A DNA stretch of 64,000 nucleotides from Cohnella ginsengisoli (GCF_029525555.1 NZ_JAPDHZ010000003.1:372001-436000), one strand, 5' to 3'; numbered from the stretch's first letter, positions 31,501-39,811 are shown. Made by a program: numbers and translations. The notes: generated by a model from the sequence alone, not told the origin.

Positions 31501-31818
31501 CTGCCAATAGCTGTTGCTGCCGCTGTTGTACTGCCAGGTGCCGTTGATGACCGACTGCGCCGTGCCGTTTTTCGTCCAGGTGATCCAGGTCGCCTGCCCG
31601 CTCTCGATCGGCCAGGTAGTCAGCTTCAGGTAAACCGTGTCGCCTGCGACCGGATCCCGCGGATAACGCTCGGTCAGCTGGACGTCGTACAGATCGTCCG
31701 TGCCGTATGGCGCATGATAAACGCCGGAGATGGCGAACGCGTTCGCGGGAACCGCCAGCAGAACGACCAATCCGAGCAACAGCGCCGATGCCAGACGGGA
31801 ATGCCATCTTGTTTTCAT
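28552..31818 (-). CDS. ctsY: Secreted GH31 3-alpha-isomaltosyltransferase (cyclic tetrasaccharide-forming), CtsY-like
   Basis: A 1088-residue secreted enzyme with signal peptide (cleavage near ANAFA-ISG). An N-terminal Ig-like domain (about 45-145) is followed by the GH31 N-sandwich and barrel, with the nucleophile Asp564 in GIDGFKTDGGE and the acid/base Asp629 in IFWAGDQES. A C-terminal CBM35-like module (about 960-1088; EYEAEFGTLNA...) completes it. Known homologues (CtsY, Listeria cycloalternan-forming enzyme) transfer an isomaltosyl unit and close it into cyclobis-(1-3,1-6)-nigerosyl tetrasaccharide. Length (about 1090) and position before ctsZ fit this role rather than plain alpha-glucosidase. 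AAAGGGG lies 10 bases before the ATG. Confidence 0.88.
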   Translation of the reverse strand: MKTRWHSRLASALLLGLVVLLAVPANAFAISGVYHAPYGTDDLYDVQLTERYPRDPVAGDTVYLKLTTWPIESGQATWITWTKNGTAQSVINGTWQYNSGSNSYWQINMGTFAKGDVVTYTIHANKDGANEKTIGPFTFTVTGWESVASVSGYTDGGNKVTLSATPNTGTMSPKIGISFQAADVFRVQLSPKGTGTLATGLSNYTFADNTTYYLISTSALKIRIDKNPYKLSVYKPDGTTLIAREYDNSVNKNMAWLTDGSNVIDKAQDNLYSPTSEQFYGFGEHYNNFQKRGYDVDTYVYNQYKNQNDRTYMAIPFFINTNGYGIYVNSTYYSKFKMATERSDMYNFTVNTGGGANSLLDYYFIYGSDLKDVVSNYTDITYKPAMLPKWAFGLWMSANEWDRQSEVTSALSSANTNNIPASAVVLEQWSDENTFYIFNDATYTPKTGSAAFSYGDFTFGTKWPNPAQMATDVHNAGMKLVLWQVPIQKYTSYAYTQKDNDESYMVSQGYAVGDGSGGQYRLPAGSWFENSLLLDFTNTAAKNWWMSKRAYLFDGIGIDGFKTDGGEMVWGRSLTFSNGKKGDEMRNQYPNEYVGAYNAYALSKNANAVSFSRSGTSGAQKNQIFWAGDQESTFGAYQQAVLAGLTANISGVPFTSWDLAGFTGDAYPTAELYKRSIAMAAFSPVMQFHSEKASPSPSEERSPWNAASRTGDSTVLTTSQKFINARYNLIPYLYSEGKKSSDTGVPLMRAMVLDYPGDTNTYGLTAQYMLGDNLLVAPVVNQGETNKSVYLPAGEWVDFWWGAMRPGSQTIGYYASVDDLPVFAKAGAILPMNLNSTYTVGGTIGNDLTNYTNLTFRVFPQGTTSYSWYDGSTTKTITSTENYGSDQVTVSVPALTTTSTLQVQTKKPSSVTKDGSALTQQTTLSGLTSASQGWYYDTVAKLVYVKISSGASARSVVLSGVDKNEYEAEFGTLNAVSTNTDHTGYLGTGFVDGFATSGDYVDFKVFAPTAGTYSIDVRYSAGGGAASRAIYKNGTKVTDLSLPATANWDTWSTATTTASLNAGLNTIRVQYDAGNASGINLDNVAIRW

Positions 31819-31913
31819 AACGTCAATACCCCTTTCCCAAAATGAATGTCGTATTGCGCAAGCAGTCTGCTTACCCGCCCCTCGACTAGCCCGCTTTCCG
31901 TTACATGACGCAT
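31815..31913 (-). CDS. Putative leader peptide coupled to ctsY
   Basis: A 32-codon frame starts MRHVTESGLVEGRVSRLLAQ and ends in a TGA that overlaps the ctsY ATG as ATGA. GGAGAGGAGGG lies directly upstream (31914-31924), stronger than the site of ctsY itself, though its AGGAGG core is only 1 base from the ATG. The product has no recognisable family. It may couple ctsY translation to an upstream initiation; it may also be fortuitous. Confidence 0.4.
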   Translation of the reverse strand: MRHVTESGLVEGRVSRLLAQYDIHFGKGVLTL

Positions 31914-31944
31914 CCCTCCTCTCCAGTCGCGCCGGATGGACGCT

Positions 31945-32940
31945 TCAGGGCGTACCGGTTGCCTTCGCGTCCGCGCCGTCCATGCCAGCAGCGCCTTCTG
32001 TATACGCGCCGGGATTCGGATTCGGAATGCGCACCGTCACTTCGCCGCTCGCGGTGAAGCCCGCCAGCCACTGCGGCACGAGCTCGTTCAGCCGCTGCTG
32101 CCGGATCAGCTCCACGATCCGATCCTTGGCCTGGTCGGCCGTCTCCGTCGATGCCGGCTTGCGATCCGTCACCTTCAGCAAATGATAGCCGTACGCGGAT
32201 TTGACCGGCTTGCTATAGGCACCTGTCTTCAGCTGCCCGGCCGCTTGCTCGAGCTCCGGCGCCGTCTGTCCCGCCGACAGATAGCCCAGGTCGCCGCCCG
32301 CTTCCCGCGTCGCGACGTCCGCCGAAAACTCGGCGGCCAGCTTGGCGAAGTCGGCGCCCTTGGCGAGCTCGCCGTACAATTCCTTCGCCTGGTCCTCGGT
32401 CTTCACCAGGATGTGCGACAAACGAACCTGCGCAGGGTGATGGAACGACGCCTCGTTCAGCGCGTAAAACTGCGCGACCTGCTCGTCCGTCACTTTCAGC
32501 TCGGACGCGAACAGCTTGCCAATCTGCAGCTGCATCTTGATCTGCGACGCGAAGCCCGCTTCGTCCAGCCCGACGGAGCTCAGATAGCTTTGAAAATCAG
32601 CCTCCGACGCGAACGAGCCGCGCATATTGTCCATGCCGGCCTCAAGCTCCTCCACGCCGACGGTCAACCCCTTTGCCGCAGCCTGCTCGTCCGCGAGCCG
32701 CCGGATGACCATCTCCTGCAGCGTCTGCGCGCCCACTTGCCGGAGCATTGCTTCGTACAGCTCGTCCTTCGTAATGTTCGTTTCGCCCACCGTCGCCACG
32801 ATGCTTGCCGATTGGCCGGCGTCCGCCTGTGGGGCGGCACGAGCCTTGGGCTTCGCTTCGTTCGCTACGGCGTAAATCGCAAACGAAGCGACTGCGATCA
32901 GTACAGCTAATCCCCCGGCCGTCAGCCATTTTCTCATCAT
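31945..32940 (-). CDS. Membrane-anchored PrsA/SurA-like peptidyl-prolyl isomerase
   Basis: A protein of about 331 residues with an N-terminal signal anchor (WLTAGGLAVLIAVASFAIYAVA) without a lipobox Cys, unlike classical PrsA. A SurA_N-like helical region (about 50-170) is followed by a parvulin domain (VRLSHILVKTEDQAKELYGELAKGADF... YGYHLLKVTDRKP) and a C-terminal helix and tail. It is expected to help fold secreted proteins outside the membrane. It lies immediately upstream of the two giant secreted GH31 enzymes on the same strand, so it is a likely foldase for them (inference). The start is uncertain among neighbouring ATGs (32952, 32940, 32937); GGGGAG overlaps the first, so a later one is preferred. 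Confidence 0.87.
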   Translation of the reverse strand: MMRKWLTAGGLAVLIAVASFAIYAVANEAKPKARAAPQADAGQSASIVATVGETNITKDELYEAMLRQVGAQTLQEMVIRRLADEQAAAKGLTVGVEELEAGMDNMRGSFASEADFQSYLSSVGLDEAGFASQIKMQLQIGKLFASELKVTDEQVAQFYALNEASFHHPAQVRLSHILVKTEDQAKELYGELAKGADFAKLAAEFSADVATREAGGDLGYLSAGQTAPELEQAAGQLKTGAYSKPVKSAYGYHLLKVTDRKPASTETADQAKDRIVELIRQQRLNELVPQWLAGFTASGEVTVRIPNPNPGAYTEGAAGMDGADAKATGTP

Positions 32941-32991
32941 CGATCTCCCCATTTCCGATTATTTTTTTGAATATTCTGACTTAAAGATGAC

Positions 32992-33053
32992 AAAAAAAGC
33001 CTCGAGCATGCGAATCTCCCGCTTCTGAAGAAACCGGATGCATTCTCGAGGCT
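32992..33053 (-). terminator. Terminator of the LacI-ABC-Gfo-ThuA operon
   Basis: A 14-bp stem with one mismatch (AAGCCTCGAG and ATGC blocks) has a long loop and ends in seven T on the minus strand. It lies 31 bases after the thuA stop and closes the operon. Confidence 0.85.
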
Positions 33054-33083
33054 TGATCTTGTATGAATTAGAAGCTTACCCGC

Positions 33084-33821
33084 CTACGCTTTGGAGGCAA
33101 TCGCCTCCAGCGGCTGCACGTTCCCGAATCTTGGCGCCGCGCCCCGCTCGTCCGCGGTCCAGCGGACGGCGTTCGCGATCACACGAAGCACGTGCTCGTT
33201 ATAATAAGTCGGATACGTCTCATGTCCCGGGCGGAAATAAAAGATTTTGCCGTGTCCCCGGCCGTACGCGCATCCGCTGCGGAACACCTCTCCCCCCTCG
33301 AACCAGCTTACCAGCACCAGTTCGTCCGGGTCGGGCACGTCGAAAAACTCGCCGTACATTTCTTCCTTTTCCAGCTCGAAATAAGGAGGCAGTCCCGCCG
33401 CGACCGGATGCGAAGGCTTGACGACCCACAGCCGTTCCTTCTCGTCGGCTTCCCGCCACAGCAGCGCGCAGGAGGTGCCCATGAGCCGCTTGAATATTTT
33501 GGAGTAGTGCCCCGAGTGCAGCACGATCAGCCCCATGCCTTCCAGCACGCGCCGCTGAACGCGTTCGACGATCGCGTCGTCGACCTCGTCGTGCGCCCGG
33601 TGTCCCCACCAGACGAGCACGTCCGTGCGCGCCAGCACGTCCGCAGTCAGACCATGCTCGGGCTCGTCCAGCGTCGCCGTAACCAGCCCGAACCCGTAAG
33701 GCGCGAGCCCTTCGCGCAGCGCTTCGTGAATGCCCGCCGGATAAATCCGCTGAACGTCCGGATTCGAACGTTCGTGGCGGTATTCGTTCCAGATCGTCAC
33801 GCGCGGCGTCGCTTGCTTCAT
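33084..33821 (-). CDS. ThuA domain protein (trehalose-utilisation-like)
   Basis: A 245-residue cytoplasmic protein of the class I glutamine-amidotransferase-like fold. Motifs are [11 protein letters not shown] at the start, [31 protein letters not shown] and the C-terminal [18 protein letters not shown]. The reaction is unsettled; relatives lie in sugar catabolic operons and act with Gfo/Idh/MocA oxidoreductases. Its ATG overlaps the stop of the Gfo gene as ATGA. A second, more divergent ThuA lies at 60.3-61.0 kb next to another Gfo gene. Confidence 0.92.
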   Translation of the reverse strand: MKQATPRVTIWNEYRHERSNPDVQRIYPAGIHEALREGLAPYGFGLVTATLDEPEHGLTADVLARTDVLVWWGHRAHDEVDDAIVERVQRRVLEGMGLIVLHSGHYSKIFKRLMGTSCALLWREADEKERLWVVKPSHPVAAGLPPYFELEKEEMYGEFFDVPDPDELVLVSWFEGGEVFRSGCAYGRGHGKIFYFRPGHETYPTYYNEHVLRVIANAVRWTADERGAAPRFGNVQPLEAIASKA

Positions 33822-34903
33822 GTCCCTTCCCCCTCGTTCAGTTGATCCAGTTCTTCGATCCGAAAGGATCGCCGCTCGCGATTCGACCGCACGACCGCCT
33901 CTAATATCTTCTGGTTCATATAGCCGTCATGCAGCGTAGGCAGCTCCTCGCGGACATGGCCCCGCACCAGATCGACGAAGTCCTGCATTTGCGCCAGCTT
34001 GTAGCGAGCCGGCACGGCGATCCGCTCCCGGACCTCGCTGCATTCGGCATTGCGGTGAATCCAGGTGAGATAATCGCCCTGATCCCAGTTCATAAGAAGC
34101 GTACCGGTGTCGCCGTATACGGCGATCTCGAACTGATTCTGCGAGCCGAAGGCGTTGCGCGACGTTTGAAAGACCGCAGGGATGCCAGGCTCAAGCAAAG
34201 CGGTAAACGCGGCGAAGTCGTCGATGTCGACGTCCACCATGGCCCCGGTCGCGGGATCTTCCCGCTGCCCGATCAGGTTGCGCATCAGCGACGCGACCTC
34301 GGCCGGTTCTCCGACCAGGAAGCGGGCCGCGTCGATCATATGCGAACCGAGATCGCCCAGCGTGCCGGTGCCCGTGATCGCGCGGTCCAGCCGCCAGTTC
34401 ATCTTCGTCTCGAACGGCGTGCCGCCCCATTGCTGCAAATACTGAACGAACAGATGCCGAACGGGGCCGATCCGGCCGTCGCGGATCCATTCTCGGGCCA
34501 TCCGAAAGGCGGGCACGTAGCGATAAGAAAAGCCGACCATGCAAGGCGTCGAATTCGACGCCGAGAGCCGCTTCAGGCTAGCCGCTTCTTCGTACGTCCG
34601 CGTGAACGGCTTCTCCGTCATGAGCGGCTTGCCGTGCGCCAGGCACAGACGAATAATCTCGTAATGCGCGTCGTTCGGCGTGACGGACAGCACCGCGTCC
34701 ACTTCCGGGTCGCGGATGAGCGATTCCGCGTCCGTATGGCGCGACGCTGCCTCGATGCCATGACGCTCCGCCCAGTCGGCGACTTTGGCGGCGTCCTGGT
34801 CGCAGATGGCGGCCAGCCGGACGCCCGCGACGCCCGCGAGCTGCCCGACATGGACGCCAGCCATGCCCCCAAGTCCGATTAGTCCCAATTTTACGATGGT
34901 CAT
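33818..34903 (-). CDS. Gfo/Idh/MocA family oxidoreductase
   Basis: A 361-residue NAD(P)-dependent sugar oxidoreductase. The Rossmann motif [14 protein letters not shown], the EKPFTRT motif with the conserved Lys and the central [13 protein letters not shown] segment are all present. The substrate is unknown; the adjoining sugar ABC importer suggests an imported sugar or a keto derivative. It is translationally coupled with thuA and follows the permease gene by 40 bases. Confidence 0.93.
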   Translation of the reverse strand: MTIVKLGLIGLGGMAGVHVGQLAGVAGVRLAAICDQDAAKVADWAERHGIEAASRHTDAESLIRDPEVDAVLSVTPNDAHYEIIRLCLAHGKPLMTEKPFTRTYEEAASLKRLSASNSTPCMVGFSYRYVPAFRMAREWIRDGRIGPVRHLFVQYLQQWGGTPFETKMNWRLDRAITGTGTLGDLGSHMIDAARFLVGEPAEVASLMRNLIGQREDPATGAMVDVDIDDFAAFTALLEPGIPAVFQTSRNAFGSQNQFEIAVYGDTGTLLMNWDQGDYLTWIHRNAECSEVRERIAVPARYKLAQMQDFVDLVRGHVREELPTLHDGYMNQKILEAVVRSNRERRSFRIEELDQLNEGEGT

Positions 34904-34943
34904 GCCGCTAATCCCTCCTCTACTCCGCGCTTCCGCGGGCCGA

Positions 34944-35771
34944 TTACTTGATGCCGGTCATCGTAATGCCCTTAATGAAGTAGCGCTGCGCGAACAGGAA
35001 CACGATAAAGATCGGCACGAAGCTGACGACGTTGCCGGCCATGAGCAGGTTCCACTCCGTGGACCACTGCCCCTGCAGCTTGCTGAGGCCCAGCGGCAGC
35101 GTCATCAATTCCTTGCTGTTCACCACGATGAGCGGCCACAGGAAGTTGTTCCAGGAGCTCATGAACGCGAAGATCGACAACGCGGACAGCGTCGGCTTGA
35201 CGAGCGGGACGATCACGCTGAAGAACACCCGGTAGTACGATGCTCCGTCGATGAAGGCCGCCTCCATCAGCTCGTTCGGGATCGTGATGATGCTCTGCCT
35301 TAGCAGGAAAGTCCCATAGGCGCTGAAGATGCCCGGCAAAATGAGACCCGCGTACGTGTCGATCAGGTCGGTGCGCGAGAACAAAATGAACAGGGGCACG
35401 AGCGTCACCTGCGCCGGGATCATCATCGTCGTCAGAAACAGGATGAACACGCTCTGCCGGCCCTTGAACGCGATCTTGGCGAACACGTAAGCCGCCATCG
35501 TGCAGATCGCCAGCTGCAGCAGCGTCGTCGCGACGGCCACAAGGGCACTGTTGGCGAAAAATCGATACAGCGGGAAGTAGCCTTCGATCTTGGAGAAATT
35601 GTCGAAGTTCCAGCTCGAGGGCAATAGGCGCGGCGGCATCGCCACCACTTCGAGATTGTCCTTGAAGGCGCCCATTAGCATCCACAGAAACGGAAACGTC
35701 AGCGCGACCGCGAGCAGCGCCAGGAACAGATGCGCCGCCAGGTCCGCCGCGCTCTTTTTCCTACCTGTCAT
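34944..35771 (-). CDS. Carbohydrate ABC transporter permease (MalG type)
   Basis: A 275-residue inner-membrane protein with six predicted TM segments. The EAA loop MEAAFIDGASYYRVFFSVIVPLVKP for contact with the ATPase and the C-terminal FAQRYFIKGITMTGIK, typical of CUT1 permeases, are visible. It overlaps the first permease gene by 11 bases. No ATPase gene is in the operon, so a shared MsmX-type ATPase elsewhere is likely. Confidence 0.95.
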   Translation of the reverse strand: MTGRKKSAADLAAHLFLALLAVALTFPFLWMLMGAFKDNLEVVAMPPRLLPSSWNFDNFSKIEGYFPLYRFFANSALVAVATTLLQLAICTMAAYVFAKIAFKGRQSVFILFLTTMMIPAQVTLVPLFILFSRTDLIDTYAGLILPGIFSAYGTFLLRQSIITIPNELMEAAFIDGASYYRVFFSVIVPLVKPTLSALSIFAFMSSWNNFLWPLIVVNSKELMTLPLGLSKLQGQWSTEWNLLMAGNVVSFVPIFIVFLFAQRYFIKGITMTGIK

Positions 35772-36654
35772 AGACGACCCACCTCCGTTGGACCTGCTGC
35801 AGCACCAAGGTCGAAACGAAGATGATGAGCAGGAGTACCCAGGATTGCGCGGCGGCGAAGCCCATCTTGTTGAACTGGAAAGCGTTGCGGTACACCTGCT
35901 CGACGATCGTGCTCGTCGCGCCCGCCGGGCCGCCGTTGGTCATGATCAGCACCTGGTCGAACAGCTGGAACGAATTGATAAGCGAGATCGTCACGACAAA
36001 ATACAGCGTCGGAGACAGCAGCGGAACCGTGATCCGCCATAGCTTGCTCCAGGGAGACGCGCCGTCGAGCTCCGCCGCTTCGTAGTAATCCTCGGAGATG
36101 TCCTGCAGCCCCGCCAGCAAAATGATGGACACGAAGCCGATGTCCTTCCAGAGCGTCACCAGGATGATCGCGATCATCGCCCAAAAGTCGTCCTGCAGCC
36201 AGATCGGACCTTGAATCCCCACCTGCGACAGCAAATAATTAATCAGCCCGCTCTGACCGTTCAGCAGCCAGCGCCAGACGATCGATACGGCCACCCAGGA
36301 CGTGATGACGGGTACGAACACGGCCGCCCGGTACACCTTCACGCCGCGGATCGGACGATTCAGCATCACCGCGAGCAGCGTGCCGAGCACGACGATCGAC
36401 GGCAGATAACCGAGCAGGAATACGAAAACGTTGCGGATCGCGGTATAAGACTTTTCCTCTCTGAACACCTGCGCGTAGTTGTCCCAACCGATGAAGTTCA
36501 TTTTCGTCCAATGCGTCAACAGATCCCAATCGGTGAAGCTGATGAGGATCGACGATACCATCGGCAGCAACTGGAACGCCAGCAAGCAAAGCAAGGCGGG
36601 CGTTAAAAAGACGATAGCAGCCGTCCGGCGGCTCCACTTGCGCTGTCCGACCAT
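35761..36654 (-). CDS. Carbohydrate ABC transporter permease (MalF/UgpA type)
   Basis: A 297-residue membrane protein with six TM segments. LTPALLCLLAFQLLPM starts the first, and the EAA loop reads YYEAAELDGASPWSKLWRITVPLLSP. It pairs with the MalG-type permease that overlaps its 3' end. A stable hairpin lies between the binding-protein gene and this one. Confidence 0.95.
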   Translation of the reverse strand: MVGQRKWSRRTAAIVFLTPALLCLLAFQLLPMVSSILISFTDWDLLTHWTKMNFIGWDNYAQVFREEKSYTAIRNVFVFLLGYLPSIVVLGTLLAVMLNRPIRGVKVYRAAVFVPVITSWVAVSIVWRWLLNGQSGLINYLLSQVGIQGPIWLQDDFWAMIAIILVTLWKDIGFVSIILLAGLQDISEDYYEAAELDGASPWSKLWRITVPLLSPTLYFVVTISLINSFQLFDQVLIMTNGGPAGATSTIVEQVYRNAFQFNKMGFAAAQSWVLLLIIFVSTLVLQQVQRRWVVYDR

Positions 36655-36685
36655 GCCACCCTTTCCTTTCCGTCAGGCGAGGAGG

Positions 36686-36709
36686 GAAAGCCGCCGCATG
36701 GCGGCCTTC
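36686..36709 (-). promoter_or_regulatory. Intercistronic hairpin between binding protein and permease
   Basis: GCCGCC and GGCGGC (36690-36695 and 36700-36705) enclose a 4-base loop, and flanking bases extend the stem. It lies in the 80-base gap after the binding-protein gene. Such stems commonly raise expression of the binding protein over the permeases by mRNA stabilisation or partial termination. Confidence 0.5.
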
Positions 36710-36734
36710 TCGTCTCCTGAATAATGGGAGATGT

Positions 36735-38099
36735 CTACTTCACGAGCGCTTCGACTCGTTTTTGCGCCGCGTCGAGCGCCTCCTGCGCGGAGGAGCGGCC
36801 GAGCTTCGCCTTGTCGAGCTCTTCGCCGACGGCGGCCGTGAACTCGCCCCACTTCTCGGGCTTCGGGCCGACGGGCGGCAGCACGAGCGAATCCAGCGCG
36901 TCGGTCACGACCTGCTTCGACTCCGGCGGCTTCTGCTTATAATAAGCGTCCATCACCGCCGGGTCGGTGACCGCCGGGATGCTCCAGCCCGCCTCGATCC
37001 GCTTGGATACCGCCTCCGGCGCGCTCGTGAAAAACTTCATGAAGCGCCAAGCGGCATCCGCGTTCTTCGTCGTCTTCGCCGCCACGAGGCCGTCCGCGAA
37101 GAAATGGTGCGCTTTTTGCGTATTGCCCGGCTCCAGCGCGATGTCCCAGTTGAACTTCGCTTCGCTGAACTTGGCGAAGTTCCAGATGCCGAACCGGGCC
37201 ATCGCCAGTTTGCCGTTCACGAAGGCGTTCAGGTCCGCGTCCGGCTGGTTGAACGTATCGTCGTTAAGCGGCGGCGACACCTTGTACTTGGACGCTTTGT
37301 CGATCATCCACTGCAGCGCCTCCACGTTGGCCGGGCTGTTCAGCGTCGGCTTGCCGTCCGCGCTCCATACGCCGCCGCCGTTCTGGGCGATCGTCTTGTA
37401 AAATTCGTAAAATTGGATCGGGGCGTATGTGCCCCAGATACCTTTCTTGGCGTCGGTCAGCTTCTGCGCCGCTGTCAGCTCTTCCTTCCAGGTCCACGAA
37501 GCGTCCGGATAGGCTAACCCTTCGGCATCGAACAGGTCCTTGTTGTAAAAGAGCACGACGTCGGAGAAGCTCTCCGTCACGCCCATCTGCTTGCCGTTGT
37601 AGTTAAACGCGTCATAAGCAAGCTTCTTGTAGACGTCAGGCTTGAACGAGCTGTCCGCCGCGATGGAAGGCGTGAGGTCGAGCAGTTGGTCTTTGGCCGC
37701 GTACGTCAGGAAGTTCTCGTAGCCGACTTCGAACAAATCCGGCGCGCTGCCGCCGGCGAGCAGCGTGTTCAGCTTCGTCGTGTAGTCCGCATAAGGGACG
37801 ACCTCGTAGTCCACTTTGATGTCGGCGTTTGCCGCCTGGAAAGCGTCGATCATCGCCTTGAGCGTTTGCTCCTGGCCGGAAGCGGTGTAGGTCATCAGCT
37901 TGAGCGTGACCGGATCTTTGGCGGATGGCGCCGGTGAATCCGACGGCGCGGCCGTGGCCGAACCCGTTGCCGAGGCCGTTGAAGACGATTGCGGCGAAGC
38001 CGCGGAAGGACTTGCCGTGTTATTCTCTTTGTCTGCGCCGCAGGCGCTGAGCACGATCGTCGTGCCGAGCAGCAGCAGAGCCCCGCTTTTGGTCCGCAA
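36735..38099 (-). CDS. Sugar ABC transporter substrate-binding lipoprotein
   Basis: A 454-residue extracellular solute-binding protein (family 1). The lipobox TIVLSAC gives a lipid-anchored Cys20, followed by a Ser/Ala/Thr/Pro-rich linker (about 25-60) and the two-lobed domain with PDLFEVGYENF, the W/Y-rich ligand region (YAPIQFYEFY) and the terminal KRVEALVK helix. The TTG start at 38099 is chosen by AAGGAG about 12 bases upstream. It heads the transporter part of the operon, 188 bases after the lacI stop. Its sugar is unknown; a cyclic or alpha-glucan oligosaccharide is possible given the ctsYZ neighbours. Confidence 0.93.
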   Translation of the reverse strand: MRTKSGALLLLGTTIVLSACGADKENNTASPSAASPQSSSTASATGSATAAPSDSPAPSAKDPVTLKLMTYTASGQEQTLKAMIDAFQAANADIKVDYEVVPYADYTTKLNTLLAGGSAPDLFEVGYENFLTYAAKDQLLDLTPSIAADSSFKPDVYKKLAYDAFNYNGKQMGVTESFSDVVLFYNKDLFDAEGLAYPDASWTWKEELTAAQKLTDAKKGIWGTYAPIQFYEFYKTIAQNGGGVWSADGKPTLNSPANVEALQWMIDKASKYKVSPPLNDDTFNQPDADLNAFVNGKLAMARFGIWNFAKFSEAKFNWDIALEPGNTQKAHHFFADGLVAAKTTKNADAAWRFMKFFTSAPEAVSKRIEAGWSIPAVTDPAVMDAYYKQKPPESKQVVTDALDSLVLPPVGPKPEKWGEFTAAVGEELDKAKLGRSSAQEALDAAQKRVEALVK

Positions 38100-38287
38100 T
38101 GATACCCTCTCCTTTTCAATAGAAACGCATTGGACTTCAGAATATGATCCATCGATCGGCAGATCGAATAGTCGGCGGGAGCGCCGACGCGATCACCTCC
38201 AGGCATCGTTTACCGGCATGTAACCGCATTCATTTCTTTCGAGGAAACGCGGACATCCATTGTCCTCGTCCTCCGACGGTCTAACGG

Positions 38288-39331
38288 TCAGTTCGGCATG
38301 AGCCGCTGCACCGTCTGCCGAATCGCGAGCTCCAGCCGCGCGACGCTCGGATCGTCCGCCACCGAATCTTCGCCTTCTTCGATCGCCTTGAGCAGCCGAT
38401 CCGCCGCCATCGCGCCCCGGGCGACGATGTTCTGCCGGACCGTGGTGAGCGGCGGATTGCACATCCGGGCGACGGGAATATCGTCGAAGCCGACGACCGA
38501 GACGTCCTCCGGCACTCGCTTCCCCGCGTCTGACAGCCCCCTCAGCACGCCGAGCGCGACCAGATCGCTTGTCGCGAATACCGCCGTGATCTCGGGATGT
38601 CCCGCCGCTAGCGCGGCTGCCGCCTCCTGTCCGTACTCGTAGCTGACCGAGTGCTCGAACACGTAGTCCGAGTTGTAAAACAGGCCGGCTTCTTTGAGCG
38701 CGCGCTTGTAGCCCAGAAATCGTTTTTCGACGACGCCGTCCTTGCGGATCAGCCCCGTCACCAGCGCGATGTTCGTATGCCCGTTGTCGATCAGCAGCTT
38801 GGTCGCCATGTAGCCGCCGGCTTCGTCGTCGATCGATACGGTCTGGAAATAGCTGTCGTTCACGTAGCTGTCGATAAGCACGATCGGCACTTTGACCCGC
38901 TTCAGGTCGTCGTAGAAGCTCTCTTGATAGATGCCCATGATGATCGCGCCGTCGAGATTGCGCTGCATGGACGTATCGAGATAGCCTTCGCCTTTGTCGA
39001 CGCCCGAGAGGATCATGTGGTAGCCGGACTGGCGAAGCCTGGCTTCGATGCCGCACACGAGCTCCGAGTAGAACGGGTTTTGCAGCAGCAACTGCTTCTG
39101 ATCTTCCGTCTGGGGGATGACGACGCCGATCAGCTTCGATCGGGTGCCTGCCAGGCTTCGCGCCGAAAAATCGGGAATGTAATTCAGCTCGCTGGCCGCG
39201 CGGCGAACCTTCGACGCGGTCTCCTGCGACACCTTGCCTTCCCGGCCGTTCAATACGTAGGACACGGCCGCCGTGGATACGCCTGCGCGCTCCGACACGT
39301 CACGAATGGTAATGCGTTTCAATGGGGTCAC
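38288..39331 (-). CDS. LacI family transcriptional regulator
   Basis: A 347-residue regulator with an N-terminal LacI HTH (TIRDVSERAGVSTAAVSYVLNG), hinge helix and periplasmic-binding-like sensor domain (LIGVVIPQTED ... VVGFDDIPVARMCNPPLTTV). It is the first gene of the sugar importer operon. Its promoter is flanked by two copies of a 15-base near-palindrome (39369-39383 and 39457-39471), so it probably represses itself and the whole operon by looping until a sugar binds. Confidence 0.94.
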   Translation of the reverse strand: MTPLKRITIRDVSERAGVSTAAVSYVLNGREGKVSQETASKVRRAASELNYIPDFSARSLAGTRSKLIGVVIPQTEDQKQLLLQNPFYSELVCGIEARLRQSGYHMILSGVDKGEGYLDTSMQRNLDGAIIMGIYQESFYDDLKRVKVPIVLIDSYVNDSYFQTVSIDDEAGGYMATKLLIDNGHTNIALVTGLIRKDGVVEKRFLGYKRALKEAGLFYNSDYVFEHSVSYEYGQEAAAALAAGHPEITAVFATSDLVALGVLRGLSDAGKRVPEDVSVVGFDDIPVARMCNPPLTTVRQNIVARGAMAADRLLKAIEEGEDSVADDPSVARLELAIRQTVQRLMPN

Positions 39332-39368
39332 CTTCTGCGGGCTGTTGCCAATCCGTTTATTTATGTTA

Positions 39369-39383
39369 GTTTAAGCGTTTAAC
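39369..39383. promoter_or_regulatory. LacI-type operator O1 (downstream of promoter)
   Basis: GTTTAAGCGTTTAAC lies just downstream of the predicted start of the lacI transcript. The inverted copy at 39457 differs by one base, and the two centres are 88 bases apart. Confidence 0.65.
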
Positions 39384-39394
39384 CTTACAATGTG

Positions 39395-39423
39395 ATTATA
39401 AAAAGGAATGTTGGCGATTTCAA
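39395..39423 (-). promoter_or_regulatory. Sigma-A promoter of the lacI-ABC operon
   Basis: On the minus strand TTGAAA (39423-39418) and a perfect TATAAT (39400-39395) are 17 bases apart. The predicted start lies near 39388, between the two operator copies. Confidence 0.8.
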
Positions 39424-39456
39424 GCGTTATTTTATAAAAAAAATCCCATGATTTAA

Positions 39457-39471
39457 GTTAAACGCTTTAAC
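39457..39471. promoter_or_regulatory. LacI-type operator O2 (upstream of promoter)
   Basis: GTTAAACGCTTTAAC is the inverted near-copy of the site at 39369, about 34 bases upstream of the -35 box. The spacing would allow a repression loop. Confidence 0.6.
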
Positions 39472-39607
39472 CAAATCGGCATATTGAGTTAAAAATCGGA
39501 CAAAAATGCTCCGCAAACTTATGATCCTGCACCATATCGCGCACAAGCTGCTCTATACTGCGCATTCGCGGCCCAGACCTTGGTTATGAGATGCTAGTGG
39601 GAACGAC

Positions 39608-39811
39608 ATGGCGGAACTGCGACGTCGACCGAAGCGAAGAAGTGCCAGATAGGACTACATGGCGGGGCCGAGGCACAAGTCGAGGCGAAGAAGTCTCAGA
39701 TAGGATTACATGGCGGGTGCGAGGCGCAAGTCGAGACGAAGAAGTCCCAGATAGGAATACATGGCGGGGCCGAAGCGCAAGTCGAGGCGAAGAAGTGCCA
39801 GATAGGACTAC
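39608..39811. repeat. 51-bp tandem repeat, four units
   Basis: Four consecutive 51-bp units begin at 39608, 39659, 39710 and 39761, each starting ATGGCGG (or close) and ending in the block CAGATAGGANTAC. A fifth is abortive. The first unit diverges most. The 17-codon period keeps one frame open (repeat TWRGRGTSRGEEVPDR), but no ribosome binding site precedes it and the product is very basic/acidic low complexity, so a coding role is doubtful. It fills the 0.5-kb gap between the lacI promoter and the esterase operon terminator. Confidence 0.9.

Noticed and set aside
39608..39811. CRISPR array
   Set aside because: The 51-bp units are contiguous without spacers, have diverged from each other, and no cas genes are near.
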